A stretch of DNA of 64,000 nucleotides, from contig NZ_JABBXA010000001.1 in NCBI RefSeq assembly GCF_014161445.1, positions 620,001-684,000 of the forward strand, given 5' to 3'. The stretch is from Microbispora sp. H13382 (GTDB taxonomy: Bacteria > Actinomycetota > Actinomycetes > Streptosporangiales > Streptosporangiaceae). The translations under genes and the position numbers were made by a program. The notes beneath the pieces were generated by a model. The model was not told the DNA's origin. It saw nothing but the letters and a program-made list of their open reading frames with translations, and made no database searches. This document shows, in pieces, positions 1 to 6,830 of this stretch; positions within the stretch are counted from its first letter, which is position 1; every line of letters begins with the position of its first letter.

Positions 1-296
1 CCGACGCGCGGGCCGACGCGGTCTACGCGTGCGGGCCCATGGCGACGCTGCGCGGCGTCACGGCGGTCGCCGCCCAGTTCGGCATCCCCGTGCAGGTGGC
101 CGTGGAGGAGTCCATGGCCTGCGGCATCGGCGTCTGCATGACGTGCGTCGTGCCCGTCATCGGAGACGACGGCGTGACCCGCATGGTCCGCGCCTGCACC
201 GAGGGGCCGGTGTTCCGGGGCGAGCGGGTGCGGTTCGACGACGTCGGGACGATCCCGTTCGACGCGCTGGGCGCGCCCGGCGGGCGGCATGCCTGA
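1..296 (+). CDS. pyrK: Dihydroorotate dehydrogenase electron-transfer subunit (3' part)
   Basis: This is the C-terminal end of PyrK, the iron-sulfur flavoprotein that passes electrons from dihydroorotate dehydrogenase B to NAD+. The gene enters from the left edge, reading in the third frame from base 3. The text VYACGPMATLRGV is the end of the ferredoxin-reductase NAD-binding domain. It is followed by the 2Fe-2S cysteine cluster (CGIGVCMTC, then a fourth cysteine in RACTEGP). The catalytic subunit pyrD starts 21 bases downstream, so the pair forms a class 1B enzyme. The FAD and most of the NAD domain lie outside the window. Confidence 0.93.
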   Translation, partial: DARADAVYACGPMATLRGVTAVAAQFGIPVQVAVEESMACGIGVCMTCVVPVIGDDGVTRMVRACTEGPVFRGERVRFDDVGTIPFDALGAPGGRHA

Positions 297-317
297 GCCG
301 GGACGGGGGGACCGGCG

Positions 318-1292
318 GTGACGGCCGACCTCCGGACCTACCTGGCGCACGTGGAGCTGCCCAACCCGGTCCTGACCGCCTCCGGCTGCGGCGGGACCGG
401 CCGCGAGCTGGCCCACTTCTCCGACGTCCACCGGCTGGGCGCGTTCGTCACCCGGTCGATCACCATGGCCCCCCGCGCGGGACGGCCGACGCCGCGGATG
501 GCCGAGACCCCCTCGGGGCTGCTGAACGCCGTGGGCCTGCAGGGCCCGGGCGTCGACGGTTTCCTGGAGCGCGAGCTGCCCTGGCTGGTCGAGCGCGGGG
601 CCCGCACGGTGGTGTCGATCGGGGGCGGCACCGTGACCGAGTACACCGCGCTGGCGCGGCGCCTGGCCGGGGCCGACGGCATCACCGCCGTGGAGATCAA
701 CCTGTCGTGCCCGAACGTCGAGGACCGCGGCAGGGTGTTCGCCCGCGACGGGTCCGCCGCGGCGGAGGTCGTGGCCTCGGTGCGCGCGGCCACGCCGTAC
801 GAGGTGCCGGTCATCGCCAAGCTGTCCCCGGACGTGGCGGACATCGTCGCGGTCGCACGGGCGTGCGTGGACGGCGGCGCCGACGCCCTCGCGATGATCA
901 ACAACCCGGTCGGGATGAGCATCGACGTGGACACGATGCGTCCCGCGCTCGCGGCCGGCACCGGAGGCCTTTCCGGCCCCGCAGTACGGCCCCTGGCCGT
1001 GCGCTGCGTCTGGCAGGTCCACGCGGCGCTGCCCGGGGTGCCGATCGTGGGCATGGGCGGCGTGACGACCGGCAGGGACGCCCTTGAGCTCGTCCTGGCG
1101 GGCGCCTGTGCCGTCGCGGTGGGCACGGCCCTGTTCCACGACCCCTACGCCTGCCCGCGCGTCCTGAGGGAGCTCGAGGAGCTTCTGCAGGAGCGCGGGT
1201 TCGACCGGCTCGCCGACGCGGTGGGCCTGGCCCACCGGCCGGCGGGCGCGCAACCACGACCACGCACAGACCTCGAGGAGAGTTCGCTTTGA
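318..1292 (+). CDS. pyrD: Dihydroorotate dehydrogenase B, catalytic subunit
   Basis: Catalyses dihydroorotate to orotate in pyrimidine synthesis, in the cytosol. At 324 residues it is a normal-length FMN TIM barrel. The class 1B catalytic cysteine sits in NLSCPN (around residue 133), and the FMN phosphate site shows as GMGGV and GTALF near the C-terminus. The start is GTG, 21 bases after pyrK. Its stop overlaps the TTG start of pyrF (TTGA), so the two are translationally coupled. Pairing with pyrK supports NAD+ rather than quinone as the acceptor. The region usually written NTxxGMAID reads NNPVGMSID here, a mild variation. Confidence 0.95.
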   Translation: MTADLRTYLAHVELPNPVLTASGCGGTGRELAHFSDVHRLGAFVTRSITMAPRAGRPTPRMAETPSGLLNAVGLQGPGVDGFLERELPWLVERGARTVVSIGGGTVTEYTALARRLAGADGITAVEINLSCPNVEDRGRVFARDGSAAAEVVASVRAATPYEVPVIAKLSPDVADIVAVARACVDGGADALAMINNPVGMSIDVDTMRPALAAGTGGLSGPAVRPLAVRCVWQVHAALPGVPIVGMGGVTTGRDALELVLAGACAVAVGTALFHDPYACPRVLRELEELLQERGFDRLADAVGLAHRPAGAQPRPRTDLEESSL

Positions 1293-1987
1293 CCACGCCC
1301 GCTCCCATCGCCGTCGCCCTGGACGCGCCCGACCTGGAGACCGCGGCCCGCTGGGCCGGCCTGGTGACCCCGCACGTCTCCACGGTGAAGGTCGGCCTGG
1401 AGCTCTACCTGCGGTACGGGCCCGACGTGATCGCCTCGGTCCGCGGCGCCAGCGGCGTGCGGGTCTTCCTGGACCTCAAGCTGCACGACATCCCGAACAC
1501 GGTCGGCGCCGCCGCCCGGGCGGTCGCGCGGCTCAAGCCGACGTACCTCACCGTGCACGCCGCCGGGGGGGCGGCGATGGTCAGGGCGGCCGTCGAGGCG
1601 GCCCCCAGCACCCAGATCGCGGCCGTGACGCTCCTGACGTCGCTTTCCGAGGCCGATCTCCGCGAGATCGGCATCCAGGGACCCCCCGAGGACCTCGTGC
1701 GCCGTATGGCCGCCGTGGCCGTCGGGGCGGGCGCCCAGGCTCTCGTCTGCTCCCCCCGGGAGGTCGCCGCCGTACGCGCGGAGGTCGGCCCGGACGTGAC
1801 GCTCATCACCCCGGGCGTGCGGCTCGCCGGCGCCGACACCCAGGACCAGGCGCGGGTGGCCACCCCGGAGGAGGCGATCGCCCAGGGGGCCGACCTCCTC
1901 GTGATCGGACGGCCCATCACGGGGGCCCCCGACCCAGGCGCGGCGGCCGCCGGGATCGCCGCCGCGCTGCGCCGCGTGAGCCCCTGA
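1289..1987 (+). CDS. pyrF: Orotidine 5'-phosphate decarboxylase
   Basis: Decarboxylates OMP to UMP, the last step of de novo pyrimidine synthesis. The catalytic signature is LDLKLHDIPNT (around residues 60-70), which holds the Lys-Asp-Lys charge network. At 232 residues it is the short type 1 form, not the longer type 2 form found in mycobacteria and many streptomycetes (the family comparison is from memory). It starts at TTG inside the pyrD stop (TTGA overlap), with GAGGAG about 10 bases upstream. It is the last gene of the operon; an unrelated promoter region follows. Confidence 0.95.
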   Translation: MTTPAPIAVALDAPDLETAARWAGLVTPHVSTVKVGLELYLRYGPDVIASVRGASGVRVFLDLKLHDIPNTVGAAARAVARLKPTYLTVHAAGGAAMVRAAVEAAPSTQIAAVTLLTSLSEADLREIGIQGPPEDLVRRMAAVAVGAGAQALVCSPREVAAVRAEVGPDVTLITPGVRLAGADTQDQARVATPEEAIAQGADLLVIGRPITGAPDPGAAAAGIAAALRRVSP

Positions 1988-2118
1988 GCGCTCGCCCGAG
2001 GCACGCCAGGCCGGAGCCGCGAAGCCGCCCGGAGGCGACCGCGCCCGGCCGTTAGCGGCCCGTGAACGTCTCACGCGCCCGTCACCAAGCGTCATTCGGT
2101 TCCGGGCCTGCTGAGGCG

Positions 2119-2178
2119 GTTTTGATCTACGAAGAGTAACTTTTCGAATACCAAAAGTAGTAAAATCAATTTTGTCGT
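2119..2178 (+). promoter_or_regulatory. AT-rich dyad-containing promoter region of mihF
   Basis: A roughly 60-base island of low GC in an otherwise very GC-rich region, directly upstream of the mihF leader. It carries nested inverted repeats: TTGAT (2122-2126) with ATCAA (2165-2169), CTAC (2127-2130) with GTAG (2157-2160), and ACTTTT (2139-2144) with AAAAGT (2153-2158). The last two compete for bases 2157-2158. TAAAAT at 2161-2166 fits a -10 element. The rest of 1988-2273 shows no gene. Autoregulation by the nucleoid protein encoded next door is only a guess. Confidence 0.5.
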
Positions 2179-2273
2179 CGCAGAACCCGCCCTTGACGTT
2201 GCCGTTACGGCCAAGACCAGCTAGTTTCCCCCATCGTCCGAGTACATCGACAAGAAATTCGAGGTGACCCGGC

Positions 2274-2597
2274 GTGGCTCTTCCTCCCCTGACCCCCGAG
2301 CAGCGCGCCGCAGCTCTTGAGAAGGCTGCCAAGGCACGCAAGGAGCGTGCCGAGGTCAAGAACCGACTCAAGCACGGCGCGGTTTCTCTGGCTGAGGTGC
2401 TGAAGGATGGGCAGACCGATGACGTCATCGGCAAGATGAAGGTCTCGGCTCTGCTGGAGTCGCTCCCTGGCGTCGGCAAGGTCCGCGCCAAGCAGCTCAT
2501 GGAGCGCCTTGGTATCGCCGAATCCCGCCGCGTGCGGGGTCTCGGCGCCAACCAGCGCGCCTCCCTGGAGCGCGAGTTCGGCGGCGCCGAGAACTGA
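2274..2597 (+). CDS. mihF: Actinobacterial integration host factor
   Basis: A small basic nucleoid-associated protein of the mIHF/sIHF family, 107 residues, the usual size. These proteins bind and bend DNA and affect chromosome compaction and, in Streptomyces, sporulation and antibiotic production. The core [17 protein letters not shown] followed by RRVRGLG is a helix-two-turn-helix DNA-binding signature characteristic of the family. The N-terminus [18 protein letters not shown] is also family-typical. Start is GTG, with GAGG about 10 bases upstream. It precedes gmk and rpoZ, the conserved actinobacterial order. Confidence 0.95.
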   Translation: MALPPLTPEQRAAALEKAAKARKERAEVKNRLKHGAVSLAEVLKDGQTDDVIGKMKVSALLESLPGVGKVRAKQLMERLGIAESRRVRGLGANQRASLEREFGGAEN

Positions 2598-2635
2598 TCT
2601 CGGCGGCGTACGAGCGAGTTTCACGGGGGTACGGA

Positions 2636-3280
2636 GTGACCGACACGTCCCGGTCCGCTGGAGATCGGGCCCACGAGGCAGTCGCGACCAGCGAGTTCCG
2701 GGCACGCGGCGGTGACTCCTTGCCTCGCCCGCGCCTGACGGTCCTTTCCGGTCCGTCGGGTGTGGGGAAGTCCACGGTCGTCGCCGAGCTCCGGCGGTCC
2801 CACCCCGAGGTGTGGCTGTCGGTCTCGGTGACAACCAGGAAGCCCCGCCCGGGGGAGCGGCACGGCGTGGAGTACTTCTTCGCCGCCGACGACGAGTTCG
2901 ACGAACTCATCGCCTCCGGCGAGCTTCTGGAGTGGGCCGAGTTCGCCGGCAACCGGTACGGCACGCCAAGGCGGCCGGTGCTGGAGAAGCTGGCGGCAGG
3001 CGTCCCCACCCTGCTGGAGATCGACCTGCAGGGCGCCAGGCAGGTGCGCACGACGATGCCCGAGGCCCTGCTCGTGTTCCTGGCCCCGCCGAGCTGGGAG
3101 GAGCTGGAGCGCCGGCTGCGCGGCCGCGGCACCGAGCCTCCCGACGTGATCGCCCGCCGTCTGGACGCGGGCCGGATCGAGCTGGCGGCGGAGAAGGAGT
3201 TCGACCTCACGATCGTCAACACGTCCGTCAAGGACGTGTGCCACCGGCTGATAGCCTTGATGGGAAACTCACCTAGCTAG
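2636..3280 (+). CDS. gmk: Guanylate kinase
   Basis: Phosphorylates GMP to GDP with ATP in the cytosol, feeding GTP and dGTP pools. The P-loop GPSGVGKST is at residues 39-47. It is followed by the GMP-binding region ([11 protein letters not shown], then YFF) and the lid and adenine-side motifs ([14 protein letters not shown]). The 214-residue protein carries an unconserved N-terminal extension of about 30 residues before PRLTVLSGP. Start GTG at 2636 follows GGAG closely, so a start nearer the P-loop is possible. It lies 38 bases after mihF and 13 bases before rpoZ, probably in one operon. Confidence 0.94.
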   Translation: MTDTSRSAGDRAHEAVATSEFRARGGDSLPRPRLTVLSGPSGVGKSTVVAELRRSHPEVWLSVSVTTRKPRPGERHGVEYFFAADDEFDELIASGELLEWAEFAGNRYGTPRRPVLEKLAAGVPTLLEIDLQGARQVRTTMPEALLVFLAPPSWEELERRLRGRGTEPPDVIARRLDAGRIELAAEKEFDLTIVNTSVKDVCHRLIALMGNSPS

Positions 3281-3293
3281 GGGAATCACTGAC

Positions 3294-3557
3294 GTGGCAA
3301 GCAGCTCCGCCTACGCGGAAGGCATCACCAACCCGCCGATCGACGCGCTTCTCGACATCGTCGACAGCAAGTACAGCCTTGTGATCATGGGTGCTAAGCG
3401 GGCGCGCCAGATCAACGCTTACTACTCTCAGCTCGGCGAGGGCCTGCTGGAGTACGTGGGGCCCCTCGTGGAGACCCACGCCCAGGAGAAGCCGCTGTCC
3501 ATCGCCCTGCGCGAGGTCTCCGAGGGTCTGCTCACCTCCGAGCCCATCGAGGGCTGA
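3294..3557 (+). CDS. rpoZ: RNA polymerase omega subunit
   Basis: The 87-residue omega subunit helps assembly and stability of RNA polymerase by holding the beta-prime C-terminus. The omega core is seen as [17 protein letters not shown] and the conserved [12 protein letters not shown] helix. Start is GTG at 3294, preceded by AGGGGA. It sits 13 bases after gmk and 16 bases before coaBC. The order gmk-rpoZ-coaBC is conserved across bacteria and supports all three calls. Confidence 0.95.
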   Translation: MASSSAYAEGITNPPIDALLDIVDSKYSLVIMGAKRARQINAYYSQLGEGLLEYVGPLVETHAQEKPLSIALREVSEGLLTSEPIEG

Positions 3558-3573
3558 GCACCGCCTCGATCCG

Positions 3574-4863
3574 ATGACCTCTGTCGTGCTGGGCGTGAGC
3601 GCCGGCATCGCGGTCTACAAGTCCTGCGAGCTGCTCCGCCTTTTCACCGAGTCGGGACACGACGTGCGTGTCGTGCCGACCCGGGACGCTCTGCGGTTCG
3701 TCGGCGAGCCGACCTGGGCGGCGCTGTCCGGCAATCCGGTGACCACCGAGGTGTGGCAGTCGGTGCACGAGGTGCCGCACGTGCGCATCGGGCAGTCGGC
3801 CGACCTGGTGGTCGTGGCCCCGGCGACGGCGGACGTGCTGGCCAGGGCCGCGCACGGCATGGCCGACGACCTGCTCACCAACACCCTGCTCACGGCGCGC
3901 TGCCCGGTGGTGTTCGCGCCCGCGATGCACACCGAGATGTGGGAGCACCCGGCCACGCGGGCGAACGTGGCGACTCTGCGCGAGCGCGGCGCGATCGTGA
4001 TCGAGCCCGCCGTCGGCAGGCTCACCGGCGCCGACACCGGTCCTGGGCGGCTGCCCGACCCCGCCGAGATCTTCGAGGTGTGCCGCCGCGTGCTGGCGGG
4101 CGGGCGCGAGGACCTGGCCGGGCGGCACGTCGTCGTCTCGGCGGGCGGCACCCGCGAGGCGATCGACCCGGTGCGCTTCATCGGCAACCGGTCCTCCGGG
4201 CTGCAGGGGTACGCCCTCGCCCGTACGGCCGTCGCCCGGGGCGCGGAGGTCACGCTCGTGGCGGCCAACGTGACGCTGCCCGATCCCGCGGGCGCGAAGG
4301 TCGTGCGGGTGGAGTCGGCACGGCAGCTGCGCGACGCGGTCCTCGCGGCGGCCGAGCACGCCGACGCGGTCGTGATGGCCGCCGCGGTCGCGGACTTCCG
4401 GCCCGTGCGGCAGAGCGACACCAAGATCAAGAAGTCGTCCGCCGAGCCCGATCCAATCCATCTGGTGAAAAATCCGGACATCCTGGCCGAGCTGGGTGAG
4501 ATCCGCCGGGCCAGGCGGGAGACGTACGTCGTGGGGGACGGGCCGTACGAGGCGCCCGGGCGCGGAGCCGGGAACGGCGCGGGCGCCCCGGGGGAGGCCG
4601 CGCCCGGCGGGCCCTGTCCCCGGGTGATCGTGGGTTTCGCGGCGGAGACCGACGACGTCCTGGCCAACGGCCGGGCCAAGCTGCGGCGCAAGGGCTGCGA
4701 CCTGCTCGTGGTGAACCAGGTCGGGGAGAACCTGGCGTTCGGCACGCCGGACAACGCGGCCGTCGTCCTCACGGCGGAGGGCGACTCCGTGGACATTCCG
4801 AGGGGTCCCAAAGAGGATCTCGCCGACGTAGTGTGGGATTTGGTGGCGCAGCGTCTCGCCTGA
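3574..4863 (+). CDS. coaBC: Bifunctional phosphopantothenoylcysteine decarboxylase/synthetase
   Basis: Makes 4'-phosphopantetheine for coenzyme A: CoaB joins cysteine to phosphopantothenate using CTP, and CoaC decarboxylates the product with FMN. The protein is 429 residues from ATG 3574, which begins MTSVVLGVSAGIAVYKS, the expected N-terminus. The FMN-side histidine lies in HVRIG (69). The PAMHTEMW motif is at 116-123, with His where many homologues have Asn. The CoaB motifs GNRSSGLQGYALA and KIKK follow. The CoaC substrate loop reads GADTGPGR, without the cysteine known from E. coli. A Gly/Pro/Ala-rich insert of about 25 residues interrupts the CoaB domain near residues 320-350. Confidence 0.94.
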   Translation: MTSVVLGVSAGIAVYKSCELLRLFTESGHDVRVVPTRDALRFVGEPTWAALSGNPVTTEVWQSVHEVPHVRIGQSADLVVVAPATADVLARAAHGMADDLLTNTLLTARCPVVFAPAMHTEMWEHPATRANVATLRERGAIVIEPAVGRLTGADTGPGRLPDPAEIFEVCRRVLAGGREDLAGRHVVVSAGGTREAIDPVRFIGNRSSGLQGYALARTAVARGAEVTLVAANVTLPDPAGAKVVRVESARQLRDAVLAAAEHADAVVMAAAVADFRPVRQSDTKIKKSSAEPDPIHLVKNPDILAELGEIRRARRETYVVGDGPYEAPGRGAGNGAGAPGEAAPGGPCPRVIVGFAAETDDVLANGRAKLRRKGCDLLVVNQVGENLAFGTPDNAAVVLTAEGDSVDIPRGPKEDLADVVWDLVAQRLA

Positions 4864-4932
4864 CCTTCGTGTGGTGCCGGCGCGGGCGCCCGCCCCGCCC
4901 CCCGCAGGCCCTGCATCGAGGGAGCGATCGTC

Positions 4933-5301
4933 ATGCCGGTGTCCGCCACGATCAGGGAGCGCTGCCGGGCGATGCTCGGCCCCGGCGAGGACATCCGCTA
5001 CGTGTTTCCCGCGGTGGCCCTGCCGCCCCCCGCCACGATCGGGTTCCTCGTCGTGGTGACGGACCGCTCGATCACTCTGCTGTCCACCAAGATGTTCAGC
5101 AGGGACGAGCCGTCCGGAGTGTGGGCCCGTTACCCCCGCCGCACCCGCCTCGGGCCGCTCGAGTTCGGGTCGGGCCCCCGGATCGAGATCGGCGGGATGA
5201 CCCTGGAGGTCGACGACGAGTACGCGGCCGTGGTCGCGGCGGCGGACGCGGAGGCCTTCTCGCCCGGTGACCTGCCCAGAGATCCCTTACCGGACCTCTG
5301 A
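4933..5301 (+). CDS. Conserved hypothetical protein, possibly PH-like fold
   Basis: A 122-residue protein between coaBC and metK, starting ATG 4933 with GAGGGAG 8 bases upstream. No signal peptide is visible, and there is one short hydrophobic strand (TIGFLVVVTDRSITLL). The pattern of a strand containing TDRSI, then RYPRRTRLG and a final IGGMTLEVDDEYAAVV, resembles small actinobacterial proteins with a PH-like beta-sandwich. That resemblance is from memory and the function is unknown. It is probably transcribed with coaBC, while metK has its own promoter further on. Confidence 0.7.
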   Translation: MPVSATIRERCRAMLGPGEDIRYVFPAVALPPPATIGFLVVVTDRSITLLSTKMFSRDEPSGVWARYPRRTRLGPLEFGSGPRIEIGGMTLEVDDEYAAVVAAADAEAFSPGDLPRDPLPDL

Positions 5302-5393
5302 CCCGACGTCCAGGGGAACGGCAGGCCTTCTCCCGGACTGCTGACCCTGCGACCGGAACCCGGACGGCTTCGCCGCTCCGCAGCGCCTGGGGC

Positions 5394-5488
5394 TAGACTC
5401 GCGTGAGCATCGAGTGGCCGCGGTAGGGCTCGGGCTCTACCGCCGGTCACTCATGGACGTCAGCAGCCGCTGCATGAGGAGCCCTGAG
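5394..5488 (+). promoter_or_regulatory. metK promoter and structured leader
   Basis: TAGACT at 5394-5399 fits an actinobacterial -10 element, so transcription would begin near 5406 and leave a leader of about 80 bases. The leader holds one long hairpin. GAGTG (5412-5416) pairs with CACTC (5448-5452), GCC (5417-5419) with GGT (5445-5447), and GCGGTAG (5420-5426) with CTACCGC (5437-5443). Only C5444 is bulged, and the loop is 10 bases or fewer. A second small hairpin, GCAG-CCG-CTGC, lies at about 5463-5473 just before GAGGAG (5477-5482). It does not match the SAM-I, SAM-II or SAM-IV consensus as I remember them. Confidence 0.55.
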
Positions 5489-6676
5489 TTGTCCCGTCGC
5501 CTGTTCACCTCCGAGTCGGTCACCGAGGGCCACCCGGACAAGATCGCCGACCAGATCAGTGACGCGATTCTCGACGCCATGCTCAAGGACGACCCCAAGA
5601 GCCGGGTCGCCGTCGAGACGCTGATCACCACTGGCCAGGTCCACGTCGCCGGCGAGGTGACGACGGAGACCTATGTCGACATCCCCGCCCTGATCCGCGA
5701 GAAGATCCTCGAGATCGGGTACGACGCCTCCCACAAGGGCTTCGACGGCGCCTCCTGTGGCGTGTCGGTGTCCATCGGCGCGCAGTCGCCGGACATCGCG
5801 CAGGGCGTGGACGACGCCTACGAGCACCGTGAGGGCGAGGGCGCCGACGACTTCGACCGCCAGGGCGCGGGCGACCAGGGCCTGATGTTCGGCTACGCCT
5901 GCCGTGAGACCCCCGAGCTGATGCCGCTGCCGATCATGCTCGCGCACCGGATGGCCCGGCGGCTGTCGGAGGTCCGCAAGAACGGCACGGTTCCCTACCT
6001 GCGCCCGGACGGCAAGACCCAGGTCACGATCGAGTACGACGGCGACCGGCCGGTCCGCCTCGACACCGTGGTCGTCTCCACCCAGCACGCCCCGGAGATC
6101 GACCTGCGGGAGATGCTGACCCCGGACATCCGCGAGCACGTGGTCGAGCCGATACTGGCCGACCTGGACATCGAGACCGAGGGCTACCGCCTGCTGGTCA
6201 ACCCGACCGGCCGCTTCGAGATCGGCGGTCCCATGGGCGACGCCGGGCTCACCGGCCGGAAGATCATCATCGACACCTACGGCGGCATGGCCCGCCACGG
6301 CGGCGGCGCGTTCTCCGGCAAGGACCCGTCCAAGGTCGACCGCTCGGCCGCCTACGCCATGCGCTGGGTCGCCAAGAACGTCGTCGCGGCCGGTCTGGCC
6401 GACCGCTGCGAGGTCCAGGTCGCCTACGCCATCGGCAAGGCCCAGCCGGTCGGCCTGTTCGTCGAGACGTTCGGCACCGAGAAGGTGCCGGTCAACGTGA
6501 TCCAGGAATCGGTGCTCCAGGTGTTCGACCTGCGTCCGGCCGCGATCATCCGCGACCTCGACCTGCTGCGCCCGATCTACTCCGAGACCGCCGCCTACGG
6601 CCACTTCGGCCGTGAGGGCTTCTCCTGGGAGTCCACCGACCGCGCCGACGCCCTGCGTACGGCCGCCGGCCTGTGA
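5489..6676 (+). CDS. metK: S-adenosylmethionine synthetase
   Basis: Makes S-adenosylmethionine from methionine and ATP in the cytosol. The 395-residue product has the family motifs: GHPDK near the N-terminus, [12 protein letters not shown], and the P-loop-like [20 protein letters not shown] chose TTG 5489 ([18 protein letters not shown]) because GAGGAG at 5477-5482 lies 6 bases before it and homologues begin with the same residues. ATG 5474, five codons upstream, is the alternative. The gene has its own promoter and a stable hairpin in its leader. A perfect GC hairpin follows the gene. Confidence 0.95.
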   Translation: MSRRLFTSESVTEGHPDKIADQISDAILDAMLKDDPKSRVAVETLITTGQVHVAGEVTTETYVDIPALIREKILEIGYDASHKGFDGASCGVSVSIGAQSPDIAQGVDDAYEHREGEGADDFDRQGAGDQGLMFGYACRETPELMPLPIMLAHRMARRLSEVRKNGTVPYLRPDGKTQVTIEYDGDRPVRLDTVVVSTQHAPEIDLREMLTPDIREHVVEPILADLDIETEGYRLLVNPTGRFEIGGPMGDAGLTGRKIIIDTYGGMARHGGGAFSGKDPSKVDRSAAYAMRWVAKNVVAAGLADRCEVQVAYAIGKAQPVGLFVETFGTEKVPVNVIQESVLQVFDLRPAAIIRDLDLLRPIYSETAAYGHFGREGFSWESTDRADALRTAAGL

Positions 6677-6714
6677 CCCGCTCCTGACGAGCACGGCGAC
6701 CACCGTCGCCCCCG

Positions 6715-6743
6715 GCGGCGCCCGCCCTGACGGCGGGCGCCGC
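6715..6743 (+). terminator. Hairpin terminator candidate after metK
   Basis: A perfect 12-bp stem, GCGGCGCCCGCC at 6715-6726 with its complement at 6732-6743, closes a 5-base loop (CTGAC). It begins 39 bases after the metK stop. There is no T-run, as is common for actinomycete terminators, so this is a structural call only. Confidence 0.6.
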
Positions 6744-6830
6744 TCGCGTGTGCGCGCCGCCGGGCCGGGCCGTCCACAGGCGGCGGGCGTACGTGTGATT
6801 GCGGCGCGCCGGGTCTGGTAGGACGTAGGA

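Noticed and set aside
5394-5488. Known SAM riboswitch in front of metK
   Set aside because: The conserved blocks of SAM-I, SAM-II and SAM-IV classes, as I remember them, are missing; only a simple long hairpin is present.
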